A DNA stretch of 64,000 nt. Origin: Balamuthia mandrillaris. Lineage: Eukaryota; Discosea; Longamoebia; Balamuthiidae. Both the position numbers and the translations under genes were made by a program. The notes below the pieces were generated by a model. The model made no database searches, was not told the DNA's origin, and saw only the letters and a list, made by a program, of their open reading frames with translations. Shown here piece by piece: positions 1 to 9,970 of this stretch. Position 1 is the first letter of the stretch; every line of letters starts with the position of its first letter. Where the stretch lies: contig JAVKOQ010000061.1 of the NCBI GenBank assembly GCA_031835245.1, positions 90,001-154,000 of the forward strand, given 5' to 3'.

Positions 1-208
1 CCGATTCTTCTTCTTATTCTTCCTCTTCTTCCTCCTCAAGTGATGAAGGAAGCGAACGAGACAAGAAACGAAGGCGCAAACATAGACATCGTCATCGCAG
101 TCGAAGCAGCAAAAAGACTTCTTCCTCTTCTTCCACCTCCGAAAAGCGAAGACACCGCAAAGAGAAAGACAAAAAGAAAAAGAAAAAGAAAGAAAAGAAA
201 AAGGTTTC

Positions 209-243
<35 letters not shown>

Positions 244-503
244 TCTCTCTCTTCTCTCTCTCTCTCTCTCTCTCGCGTTATGTCTCTATTCCCTCTCCTC
301 TGCTAACAAACAAACAAAACCAGGGAAAGAAACCGAAAGGGCCAACACAACTCTCACAGCACTTCAACAAGGACAAAGACGGCCCTCGCAGCGTTATCTC
401 CGGCAAACGGATCAAGCTCAAGTTGAAGAAGGACAAAGAGGACAAGGCCATGGATGTCAATCGTCGCTCCTTGCTCGCGTTTTACAACAACATGTATGAC
501 TGA
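1..503 (+). CDS. C-terminal part of a Ser/Lys/Arg-rich nuclear-type protein (5' end outside window)
   Basis: Two exons are visible, 1-203 (open at the left edge, third frame) and 324-503, joined phase 0 across a CT-repeat intron. The first is a poly-Ser stretch followed by a very basic Arg/His/Lys run, typical of nuclear or RNA-associated disordered regions. The last 59 residues are less repetitive: a GPTQLSQHF segment, then a basic SGKRIKLKLKK segment, ending NNMYD at the stop. The LNN/YD-type ending looks like a conserved C-terminal motif, but I cannot name the family with confidence. It is convergent with DUS1, with 108 bases between stops. Splicing-related or kinase-phosphorylated RS-like proteins are possible alternatives. 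Confidence 0.7.
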
Positions 504-611
504 AAGCAGAGGACGAGAAGCAAGAAAGAGAAAGAGAAATGCGAGCAGATAACGGGAAAGAAGAGAAGTAAAGCAAGAAAAAAAAAGAGCTGTAGCTTTT
601 CTTGAAAGTTA

Positions 612-2985
612 CTATGTCCGTTCTTCATCTTCATACTCTTCGTCATCCTCTTCTTCGTGAAAAATGCCGCTTTGAAAAATATCTGCTGTGTCCTCTTCTT
701 CTTCTCCTTCAACTTTCTTCGTGGTTGCAACGGTTTCATCCAAAACTGGTTCTGCTCCATCCTATAGGTTTTGTTTAAAAGTAAGCAAAGAAGCAAAGCA
801 ACAACAAAGCAGAAAGAAGCAAAGAGAAAGGAAACAAACAAACGTACCTCAAAACGTTTGCGAAGGGTCAAGACAAGAGTGCGCAGTTGTTGTGGGGTAC
901 GACAGGTCTTTCCATCGTTCAAAATGCTTCTCAGATCACCGTACGTGTTCCATCTTGCAAGAAAGTGAAGAAGCAGAATCAAGGTGTTAGAAAAGAAGAA
1001 GAAGAGGAACAAGAGGAGGAGGATGAAGCTAGAAAGAAGAAGGAAGAAAGAAGAAAGAAGGGTGAAGAATGCAGAAAGTAGAAAGAAGAAAGAAAAAGAA
1101 GAGGGAAGAGATGAGATACCCGTTTTTCAGCAACTTATGAAGATGGCCTTTCATGATTTTGGCGCTAGTGGGATACTTCTCGCACAGGTCGAGGTACAGC
1201 AGAGCGGCTTCGAAGCTGGTCGAGTCATCCCTCGGCCGTCCGGTGAAGAGGGCGGGATGTAACAAGTTGGCATAGGCGCTCATCACGCCGCGAGCGCCAG
1301 TTGCGGCCAGGCACCGCTCGATGTCGTCAAAGACGGAGATGGAGCCGTTGGCCACCACTGGAATGGAGAGTGCTTCTCTGGAGCGGTTTGAAAAATGTAA
1401 GAAGAGAGTTAGAGAATGAAGGAAAAGGGAAAAGAAAGATAGAAGAAGAGGAAGAAGAAGAAGAAGAAATACTTTATGGTGCGAATAGCATCCCAGTCCG
1501 CAGGTGTGGCTGTTCTTCCTTTGTTTTCTTTGGTTCTGCCATGAACGCACAACATCTAATGCATCCATGAAAAAAAACAAGGATGAGCCATTTTTTTTAA
1601 AAAAAGGAAGAGAGGAAGCAAGAAAGCGAGAATGAGAACCTGGCAACCAGCAGCTTCCAGTCTTTTGGCCATTTCTATGGTATCTTCCAGCGATGGGAGA
1701 AGTCGTATCTTGCAGGTGACTGGCACAGAGAGGTTCTTGTGCAAAATGGACACTGTGACAAAATCGTAAACATCAGTGAGCAAAAGAAGGAGCGGGTGAA
1801 GAAGAACTCGGGATTGGGAAAAAAAAAAAGCATTCATTATACCCATAGCCTCCATCAGTGGCCAATTCTCCAAAAGAAACGCTCCGTAGTTTCCTCTTTT
1901 TGCGATGTTTTGCGGACATCCAAAGTTGACTGTTGATGGTTTCATTAAACAAAGAGCAACCCAACAAAAAATAAGAAGGAGAGAAGAAATGAGATAAAAT
2001 GCAACCTAAAAGAGAAGTAGAGAGAACGAGAACGAGAGAGAAAGAGAAAGAGAAAGAGAAAGAGAAAGAGAAAGAGAACGAGAACGAGAGAGAAGAGAGA
2101 AGAGAAAGAGAACGAGAGAGAAGAGAGAAGAGAGAAGAGAGAAGAGAAGAGAGAAGAGAGAAGAGAGAAGAGAGAAGAGAGAAGAGAGAAGAGAGAAAGA
2201 GAGAAGAGAGAAGAGAGAGAAGAGAGAAGAGAGAAGAGAGAAGAGAGAAGAGAGAAGAGAGAAGAGAGAAGAAGAGAGAAGAGAAGAGAGAGAAAGAAGA
2301 GAAGAGAGAAGAGAGAAGAGAGAAGAGAGAAGAGAGAAGAGAGAAGAGAGAAGAGAGAGAGATAATAGAACGAAGAGAAGAGAGGAAGGAGAGCAAAAAC
2401 GAGAACAGAAGACGTACGATCAACCGCGTCGCAACTGTCCTGAACGTGCAGAGCGGCCTGCAGCAGGACCGCGGGCTCGTTGCCGCAGAACTGCACGATC
2501 AAGGGGCGGTCCTCCGGGCAGGTGCTAAAGTTGATGCGGCGGTAGGCCGCCACCGTGGCGAACTGCTTGCTGTGAAACATGGGCGTGTAGCAGAGCTCCG
2601 CCTGGTAGTGCCTGGAGAGCATGCGCCATGGCAGCTCGCTTGCCTCCACCTATTTTTGTTGTTTCAGAGATTGGCCACCAACAAATCAAAGAGAAGAATA
2701 AAAGAGAGAGAGAGAGAGCAAGACCATCGGTGCAACGATGTATTTGGGGTTGCGTAGGGTCTTCTCGTAGAACTCGTGGCCGGAGAGTTTGTCGGGAGGT
2801 GCCAGAGGGAGGTAGAGGTGGGGCTCTATGGCCGCCGTTTTTTTCTTCCTTTTCCCTCTCTTCGGCTTCCACTTTGATGGCTGTTGCTGCTGTTCTTCAA
2901 CAACTCCATTTTGGTTTTGAGGTTGTTGCTCCAGCTCCTGAGGTGCTGGAGTCACCGAGTGCCCTGCTACTTGTTCCTTCTCCAT
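612..2985 (-). CDS. DUS1: tRNA-dihydrouridine(16/17) synthase, DUS1 type
   Basis: FMN-dependent enzyme that reduces uridine to dihydrouridine in the tRNA D-loop. Eight exons on the minus strand: 2985-2725, 2649-2418, 1929-1843, 1752-1640, 1555-1473, 1377-1120, 953-848, 761-612; all phases agree and give 429 aa (human DUS1L is 473). Diagnostic parts: [18 protein letters not shown] at the barrel start, [10 protein letters not shown], the catalytic-cysteine motif DLNFGCPQ (Cys near residue 169, created exactly at the exon 2/3 junction), [27 protein letters not shown] and [10 protein letters not shown]. An acidic tail ends EYEDEERT. The N-terminus carries about 60 Gln/Lys-rich residues before the barrel. 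Intron 2 holds a long septamer repeat. It is divergent from the formin and shares its TGTCGAC promoter region. I am confident about family and exon structure. Confidence 0.93.
1930..2417 (-). repeat. Intron 2 of DUS1 filled with GAGAGAA-type minisatellite
   Basis: About 2031-2370 is a nearly uninterrupted run of GAGAGAA/AGAGAAG units on the plus strand, so the intron of this minus-strand gene is a CTTCTCT tract in the sense direction. Long open frames through it on both strands are artefacts of the missing stop codons. Confidence 0.9.
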
Positions 2986-3436
2986 CTCCTTTCACTTCTT
3001 TCTAATCTTTTTCTTATTTTCTTTCTCATAAATTGGTAACTTTTTTTGTCGACGGCGCTGATTTCCATTGGCGCTTTGAAAAAAATGAATAGATCATCTG
3101 TCGACACTAACTGAGGGGTCAAGTGATCAATCTCCTGGCGAAATGAGGGTTCCCTCCCGGACTTTTTCACTTTTTCGACCAATGGCAATGGGCTGTCGGT
3201 TCACCAAACAGCAATTGAAAAAAAAAGGTCGGGCATCTTTTGGTGTCCGTCGAGCAAAGAAGAAAGAAGTATAAAAGGAGTACTCGAACCGAAAGAAGTC
3301 GGGGGGCCTTTGTTGACAGTATTCGGCGGTAGTGTTGGGAGGACACACCGCTGACAGAGACTCGGTACTCTTTCGATCAGTGTAAAAAAAACAACTGTAA
3401 GTTATTTGTGTGAATAAGAGGGAAGAAGGTAAAAGA
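2986..3436. promoter_or_regulatory. Bidirectional promoter, DUS1 / ankyrin-formin
   Basis: Intergenic space between divergent starts at 2985 (-) and 3437 (+). It holds two GTCGAC cores at 3048-3053 and 3100-3105 (the second as TGTCGACA) and a TATA-like TATAAAAG at 3270-3277, about 165 bases before the formin ATG. The motifs recur in other promoters of the window. Confidence 0.55.
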
Positions 3437-6400
3437 ATGGATAAGAAGAAGGACAGCAAATCCAAGGATCGCAAGGAGAGGTCCCGCAGCAAGATCGACG
3501 GAAAGGACAAAGAAAAGCGAAGCAAGGATAAGCGAGCAAAGGATGGCGCCAAAGAGGCAACACGCAGCGGTCGTACCTCAAGCTCCCGCCCCAAGGGCTC
3601 CGTCATCGAACCCACCATCAAACAGGAGGACATGCTCCGAACCACCTTTGCCGACGCCATCCTGGCTGAGGAGATCCGCAAGACCGTGGACCTAGGGGAT
3701 GACGATGAGGACCTTCAGATACTGGACCGGGAAGGTAAGAGCTGCAGCTTGCACGTGGCCGCTGTTCGAGGTCGTGTGAAAGATGTGGAGGGCCTCCTGG
3801 AGGCAGGTTACCCCGTGGACAAGCCCGACTCGGACGGCGCAACGGCCTTGCACCACGCCGCCTATCGTGGGCAGTTGGAGGTGGCTAAGGTGCTAGTGTC
3901 TCGTGGAACCAAGACAGACACCGTGGACAGCGATGGGGTAACCCCTCTGCTGCACGCCGCTTTCATGGGTCACAGCGCCATGGTCGAGTTTCTCATCTCG
4001 AAAGGTGCCAACGTCAACCACAAGGATAACGAGGGCGGCATGGCCTTGCAGAATGCCTGTTATAACGGTCATGTAGGCACGGTCAAAGCTTTGCTGAAGG
4101 CCGGGGCGGATGTGGACCACACCGATGCTGATGGTTCCACTTGTCTGCACTACTCCGCCTTTGGTGGAAACGTCTCTGTGAGTGAAGTCCTCCTGGCCGC
4201 CAACTGCAAGATAGATGCCAAGGACAGCGATGGAGCCACTCCCTTGCATCATGCTGCCTTTGTAGGCTCGCTAGAGGTCTGCCGCATGCTCATCGAGAAA
4301 GGAGCCAAGCCCCAAGCCTGCGACTTTGGCGGCGCCACTCCCCTACACTCTGCCGCTTACAACGCCAAGAAGGACGTGGTGGAGTACCTCCTTTCCCTGA
4401 AGGACGTGGAGATAGACTCGAAGGACAAGGAAGGGGCCACACCCCTCCACAAGTCGGCCTTCATGGGGGACGACGAGATCCTGACCCTGTTGGTGGCCAA
4501 GGGAGCGGACCCCAACGCCACCGACAAGGAGGGCGCCACCCCGCTGCACAAAGCGGCCTTCAACGGGCGTGCCTATTGTCTGAAGTACCTGCTGGAGAAG
4601 GGAGCCTCTGTAAATGCTGTGGATAACGAGAACGGAACCCCTCTCCACAATGCCATCTTCAACGGCCACGTGGAGTGCGCCGCCTTGCTCCTCAAAGCTA
4701 AGGCCAAGGTGGACCCCAAGGACGTCAACGGGCGAACGCCCCTGCACGGAGCGGCCTGCTACGGCTTACGAGAGTGCACGCAGCTGCTGCTGGAGAATGG
4801 TGCCAACCCCAACACCCAGGACAAGGACAAGTTCACGCCCTTGCACCTGGCTGCCTTCAACGGGAGCGTACTCACTGCGGCCTTTCTCATTGACAAGGGC
4901 GCCAACGTGCGTGCCAAGACCGCGGAGGGCATCACCCCGCTGCACTATGCCGCCTACAAGGGCCACATGGGCACCGTGGTCTTCCTCATCGAGCGCAAGG
5001 CCCCTGTGGATTGCGATGATGACAAGGGCGTGACGCCTCTGCACAACGCAATGTTGAGCCATCAACCCGATGTGGCGGCCTACCTCATCTATAAGGGTGC
5101 CGATGTCAACAAGCAGAACGTCGATGGAGAGACAGCCCTGCATTTTGCCGTTAAGAGCGACCAAGTGGAGATGTGCGCCCTGCTCGTCTCCAAGAAGGCT
5201 GACTGGCGCAACTTAGAGGACAAGAACGGCTTCTCCCCCATTCGTCTGGCCATGGAGCTGAAGCACAAGGATCTCATTGAGTTCTTCAGCCTGCTGGACA
5301 GCGAGCGCAATCCCTTCCTCCCCGAGAACAAGGCCAAGTGGATGGCCTTGATGAAGGTGGACCACAAGGCCGACCTTCACGAGCTGAAGAAGCAGTTGGG
5401 CGTCTACGGCGAGGAGCTCTCCTTCACTCGCAAGGATGAGAGTGGCAGCAAGGCCAAGGCCACGCTGCACGACCTCGGCCTGGATGTGGATCTCAACGAC
5501 CACAAGGCCATCCTCGAGCAGGTCATGTACGAGGCGGAGCAGCTCAAGTCCGGCAAGACCTTCCTCAACGTCATGCGCCACTTCCTCCTGGTGCCAACCC
5601 ATTACAACGTCGGTGCCAAGGTGTGGGAGCTCATCGAGTTCTTTGTGCACCGGGTTTGCTTGTTGAGGGATGAGGACGACACCACCAAGGACGTCATCAA
5701 GCTCTCCAGGAAGGCCTTCCGCATGGCCCTCGAGAACAAGGACAAGATCGATGCCAAGGACAAGATGGTCCTGCTGCACGGCATCCAGGAGGCGCTCAAG
5801 ATCCTCTTCCCCAACACCGAAATGGGAGAGGAGGAGCAGATGCAGTGGGAGGCCTCCGAGGATGAATACTCCTCCGGAGAGGACGAGGCCACCGCGGACC
5901 TCGATATTGATCTCCCTGAAGAAGAAGTGGTTCAGGAGGTCAAGCCAAAGATGAAGGTCGGCCGAACGGGCGGCTTCAAGATCGAGAGCGATGTGGAGTC
6001 CATGACCGGTGGCACTGACCTCAGCTTCGAGCTGCCGAGCATCCCCGATATCCCCGAGAGCGGTCTCAGCGACACGGAAGGAGGAGGCGGGGGCGGCGGT
6101 CCGCCTCCTCCTCCTGGGGGCATCCCCCCTCCTCCGCCTGGAGGTGGTGGCCCCCCTCCTCCCCCTGGAGCTGGAGCTCCTCCCCCACCAGGCTTGGGTC
6201 CGCCACCCCTGCCAGGCAAGTTCGTCTTTGACGGCATCAAGCTGAAGCGTTTCAACTGGGTGAAGGTCCCTCCTGGCCGGTTGAAGAACTCCATGTGGGT
6301 GCAGGCCAACAAGAACACCAAGGGTATCGTCCTCGACCAGAAGACCTTGGAGGCTCTGTTCTACGTCAAGACCGGCAAGGAAAAGAAGGAAGAAGAGGAG

Positions 6401-7831
6401 AAGCCCAAGAGCGTCAGCGTGTTGGACTTGCAGAGGGCCAACAACGTGGGTATCCTGCTGGCCAAGTTCGAGGTGGGCTTCGAGCAGCTCAAGGGCTGCA
6501 TTCTCAACTGCGATGAAAAGATCCTGACCCTCGACACCTGTCGCTCGTTGGTGCGCCTGGCCCCTACCAAGGACGAGATCGAGCTGCTCACCCAGTTCAA
6601 GGGCGACAAGAACAAGCTGGGCATGGCCGAGCAGTTCTTCCTCCTCATCATGGACATTCCTCGCCTGAAGGAGCGGCTGCAGTGCTTTGTCTACAAGAAG
6701 GAGTTTGCGGAGAGGCTGCAGGAGCTGAAGGCCGACATCAAGCTGACCAACATCGCCATGCACGAGGTCCGCACCGCTCCCAAGCTGCGCAGGATCATGG
6801 AGGTGGTGCTGGTGCTGGGCAACTTCATGAACAGAGCCTATGGCTACTACGGCATAGCCCAGGGCTACATCACCGAGTCCCTGCTGAAGCTGCAGGACAG
6901 CAAGGCCACCGTCAAGGTCAAGGGTCGCAGCAACTACACGCTCCTCCACCACCTGGTGGATTACTTGGAGAAGGTCAAGCCTGAGCTGCTCAACTGGACG
7001 GAGGAGATGCCCCACATCAAGCCCAGCCACCTGGAGTACATGAACGAGGTCTGCCGGCAGGTCACCGTCCTGAAGGAAGGCCTGGAGCAGGTCGAGTTGG
7101 AGCTGAAGGAGCATAAGCCCGTCCCAGGGGATCCCTTTGGCAAGATCATGACCGCCTTCTATGAGGAGGCCAAGGAGGATATTGCCGGCCTGGTCGAGGA
7201 CATTGACCAGATGAAGAAGCGCTTTGAGAACCTCTGCACCCACTTGGGAGAGGAGCCCACCAAGGCCGACCCCGTCAGCATGGTCCACGCCTTCAGCCTT
7301 CACTGGCAGCAGGCCATCGCGGAGAACATCAAGGCCCGAGAGGCGCGCGAGGCCGCCGCCAAGAAGGCCGTCGCCAACTCAGCCATGAAGAAGCGCATCA
7401 ACATCCGCCAGAGGAAGGGCGAGGGCGGCACCGGCGGAGGTCGTGGCAAAGGAGGCAAAGGCAAGGGCAAGGGCGCCAGAGGAGGGGCCGGCGTCGGAGG
7501 AGGTGACGCTGCATTAAGCGACCAGAAGCACGTGGCCCTCCGAAAGGGCAGCAAGCGGCAGAACAGGAGGTTGCAGATGCTGAAGCGGAGGAAAGGCACG
7601 GAGAGCGGGGAGGCCGCTCCCGCTCGCAAGGGCTTGGTTCGCAAGGCCGGCGGTCGCGGCGCTCGCGGCGCTCGCAGAGGAGCCCGAGGGGCGGCCGCTG
7701 CTGGCGGAGAGGAGGAAGGAGGAGCGGCAGGGGCGGAGGGCGAGGAAGAGGGAGGAAGGCTCGGGGAGCTGTCGCCGAGAGCGGGGGAGGAGGGCGGGGA
7801 GGGCGAGGAGGGCCACGATGGCGTGGAATAA
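3437..7831 (+). CDS. Ankyrin-repeat formin (actin nucleator)
   Basis: A single uninterrupted exon of 1,464 aa, striking among intron-rich neighbours. An upstream ATG at 3410 is also in frame; I prefer 3437. Order: a Lys/Ser-rich N-terminus to about residue 80; roughly 15-16 ankyrin repeats (about 100-620, repeated G-T-PLH-AA patterns); a GBD/FH3-like helical region with WELIEFFVH (about 645-800); an acidic linker; a Gly/Pro FH1 segment of PPPPP blocks (about 883-927) for profilin binding; an FH2 domain (about 934-1330) with FNWVKVP, the lasso-type start, and GNFMNRAYGYYGIAQGY; then a long Gly/Lys/Arg-rich basic tail. FH2 dimers nucleate and elongate actin filaments; the ankyrin array probably anchors or regulates it. 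Codons are strongly G/C-ending, suggesting high expression. An acidic basic-tail autoregulatory pair is possible but not shown. Confidence 0.95.
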   Translation: MDKKKDSKSKDRKERSRSKIDGKDKEKRSKDKRAKDGAKEATRSGRTSSSRPKGSVIEPTIKQEDMLRTTFADAILAEEIRKTVDLGDDDEDLQILDREGKSCSLHVAAVRGRVKDVEGLLEAGYPVDKPDSDGATALHHAAYRGQLEVAKVLVSRGTKTDTVDSDGVTPLLHAAFMGHSAMVEFLISKGANVNHKDNEGGMALQNACYNGHVGTVKALLKAGADVDHTDADGSTCLHYSAFGGNVSVSEVLLAANCKIDAKDSDGATPLHHAAFVGSLEVCRMLIEKGAKPQACDFGGATPLHSAAYNAKKDVVEYLLSLKDVEIDSKDKEGATPLHKSAFMGDDEILTLLVAKGADPNATDKEGATPLHKAAFNGRAYCLKYLLEKGASVNAVDNENGTPLHNAIFNGHVECAALLLKAKAKVDPKDVNGRTPLHGAACYGLRECTQLLLENGANPNTQDKDKFTPLHLAAFNGSVLTAAFLIDKGANVRAKTAEGITPLHYAAYKGHMGTVVFLIERKAPVDCDDDKGVTPLHNAMLSHQPDVAAYLIYKGADVNKQNVDGETALHFAVKSDQVEMCALLVSKKADWRNLEDKNGFSPIRLAMELKHKDLIEFFSLLDSERNPFLPENKAKWMALMKVDHKADLHELKKQLGVYGEELSFTRKDESGSKAKATLHDLGLDVDLNDHKAILEQVMYEAEQLKSGKTFLNVMRHFLLVPTHYNVGAKVWELIEFFVHRVCLLRDEDDTTKDVIKLSRKAFRMALENKDKIDAKDKMVLLHGIQEALKILFPNTEMGEEEQMQWEASEDEYSSGEDEATADLDIDLPEEEVVQEVKPKMKVGRTGGFKIESDVESMTGGTDLSFELPSIPDIPESGLSDTEGGGGGGGPPPPPGGIPPPPPGGGGPPPPPGAGAPPPPGLGPPPLPGKFVFDGIKLKRFNWVKVPPGRLKNSMWVQANKNTKGIVLDQKTLEALFYVKTGKEKKEEEEKPKSVSVLDLQRANNVGILLAKFEVGFEQLKGCILNCDEKILTLDTCRSLVRLAPTKDEIELLTQFKGDKNKLGMAEQFFLLIMDIPRLKERLQCFVYKKEFAERLQELKADIKLTNIAMHEVRTAPKLRRIMEVVLVLGNFMNRAYGYYGIAQGYITESLLKLQDSKATVKVKGRSNYTLLHHLVDYLEKVKPELLNWTEEMPHIKPSHLEYMNEVCRQVTVLKEGLEQVELELKEHKPVPGDPFGKIMTAFYEEAKEDIAGLVEDIDQMKKRFENLCTHLGEEPTKADPVSMVHAFSLHWQQAIAENIKAREAREAAAKKAVANSAMKKRINIRQRKGEGGTGGGRGKGGKGKGKGARGGAGVGGGDAALSDQKHVALRKGSKRQNRRLQMLKRRKGTESGEAAPARKGLVRKAGGRGARGARRGARGAAAAGGEEEGGAAGAEGEEEGGRLGELSPRAGEEGGEGEEGHDGVE

Positions 7832-7876
7832 TCGATATCAATGTAGTGTTTTATGAACACATTATGCTCTTTTCTT

Positions 7877-7918
<42 letters not shown>

Positions 7919-8389
7919 CCTCCTCTTCCGCTTCTCCTATTTTTTGTTGAAAAAGACAAAAAAGCAAAGAACGAAGATCAGAAGATGAAACAAAAACATC
8001 CCTCCAATTCATCCTCTCTGCACAACACAGAAAAGAAGAGCAGAAGGTGAAACAAAAAAAAAACCAAAACCACGCAAAAAAAAAAGGGAGGGAAGAAGGA
8101 AGTGCCCACACAGCATAGCAGTACCCATTCATTTAGCCGGTTTGGTTTCTTGTGCGAACCGATGTGTTCCTCATGTTATCTTTTTGTTCTTTTATTAATT
8201 TGTCTCTATAGCAATTATGAATGAAGCAACAAGAAAAGACCGACAAAGACAAACAAGTAAAGAAAAGCCAAGAAGAAGAACGACACTTTGTTGTTCTTGT
8301 CTGTCGGGGGGTGTTCCAGGCCGCTCTTTAAAGATCTTAAGCTTGCCTAGTGCTCTCTCTATCTACATTCGATTGAAATTATTTGCAAT
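7832..8389. other. Intergenic region, formin 3' end / kinase promoter
   Basis: Contains a CT repeat around 7876-7915 and A-rich runs. I see no gene and no TGTCGACA or CATGTCGTCATG motif; both neighbours are on the plus strand. Confidence 0.6.
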
Positions 8390-9936
8390 ATGGAGAGAGA
8401 GCAGGAGGAGCAACCATCGGAGCCGGCGGCGAGGGAGGAGCGCAAGCATTGGGGCTCGTTCTCACCCTCCGGGTGGATCCCTCTGGAGGACGGCTTTGCC
8501 TCTTTGGCCGGGGCCATCGAAGAGGCCGAAACACCAGCACGATCCACGAGGCAGAGCACACCGGGAGAGGAAGCATTTGAAGAGGAAGAAGAAGACGAAG
8601 AGGAGGAGGACGATAGGGTCTCTCCCCATCGACGAAGACGAAGAGGCAGGCGACGGTCCACGACGAGAGGACGTTCCTTGTCTCCTCCACCGCGTACGTC
8701 TTCTTCTGCCTCGCTGTTGCCTTCTTCTTCTTCTTCTTCTCCTCACTCCTCTTCCCCGGCTGCTGTCGGTGCCTCTTTGACTCCTTCGCCCTCCTCCTAC
8801 CGCCGAGCGTTCTCTGCCTCTCTCTCCTCTCTGGTCCCGTTGAAGGGCTCCGTCTTGCTCTCGCCTTCTCTGCGAAGGAAAGAGCAGCAACAGCAGAACA
8901 ACAAGGACCACCATCACCACCGAACGGCCACCATTGTGCCGGCCGCTCCCTCCAACGACGACGACGCACTTGCTGGAGACTCTGCGAGACGTTGGGATAA
9001 AGCCTATCCCACGCCTCGGAGCGGAGAGCAACCTCCTTCCCTCCATCTCTCTCCTCCTTCTTCTCCTCGTCCCGCTATTCAACTGTCTGCTGCTTCGCTG
9101 CCGTCGGTGTCCCCTTCCTTCTCACCCGACGAAGGTTATCACCAACGGCCACAGCGAGCTCCTCTGGTTCTCACCCACTCGCTTCGCAAGAGCGAAGGAA
9201 AGCCGTCGGCGGAGAAGCGGATGCTGTTGAGTTCGTTGCAGCTCCTGCCGTCCCAACAGCTGCAACAGCAACAGCAGGCAGACCTGGTGATGGACCGCAA
9301 CTCCGCCACACGAACAAGGTCGTTCAGCCATGAGAACCTCGCTCTCTCCGCGTCGGTCTCGGTTGTTTCGGAGCACAAGGCAGCGGAGAGGAAAGAACAA
9401 CAACCGGCCAACAACAGCAACATCAACGTGAAGAAGGAAGAGAACGACAATAAAGAGAAAAGGACGTACACCCTGATAGAGGCGTTACGGCTGGCCATGG
9501 ATGACGAGGAGAGCGACGAGGAGGGAAAGGAGGAAGCGGGCCACGCGGACTCCCTAAGCGCGAGGAGCGTCAGGCGCAAGGTGAGCGTGCCCACGCCACG
9601 CCGACCCAAGAGCAAGAGCCTGAAAGATAAGGTCAAGCTGCCGACCAGCTCCAGCGGTAAGATGATCAACATGATGCATCGCCTGCAGACGGAGAAGAGA
9701 CAGCCAAAGCAGAAGGAGCGGGAGGTGATGCTGCGCGAGATGGAAACCACGGGACGAGCAAACACTGTGCTGCTGGCCAAGGAGGAGGAGAAGATCAAAC
9801 GGAAGGACCGGTCGAAAGAAAGCACGCCGAAACAGGCCATAACGCTCAAACCGCAGAAACACAGAAAGCCAGCGTCAGACTTGGGAGATTCCGTGGATGA
9901 GCTCATTAAACCTGAGAGCATTGGACCTTATGTACT

Positions 9937-9970
<34 letters not shown>

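Noticed and set aside
1945-2757. Long Arg/Glu and Ser/Leu frames around 2031-2370.
   Set aside because: Microsatellite inside DUS1 intron 2; flanking exons join without it.
5213-7303. A 696-codon antisense frame across the formin.
   Set aside because: Leu/Val/Gly-rich shadow caused by G/C-ending codons of the real gene; no conserved domain.
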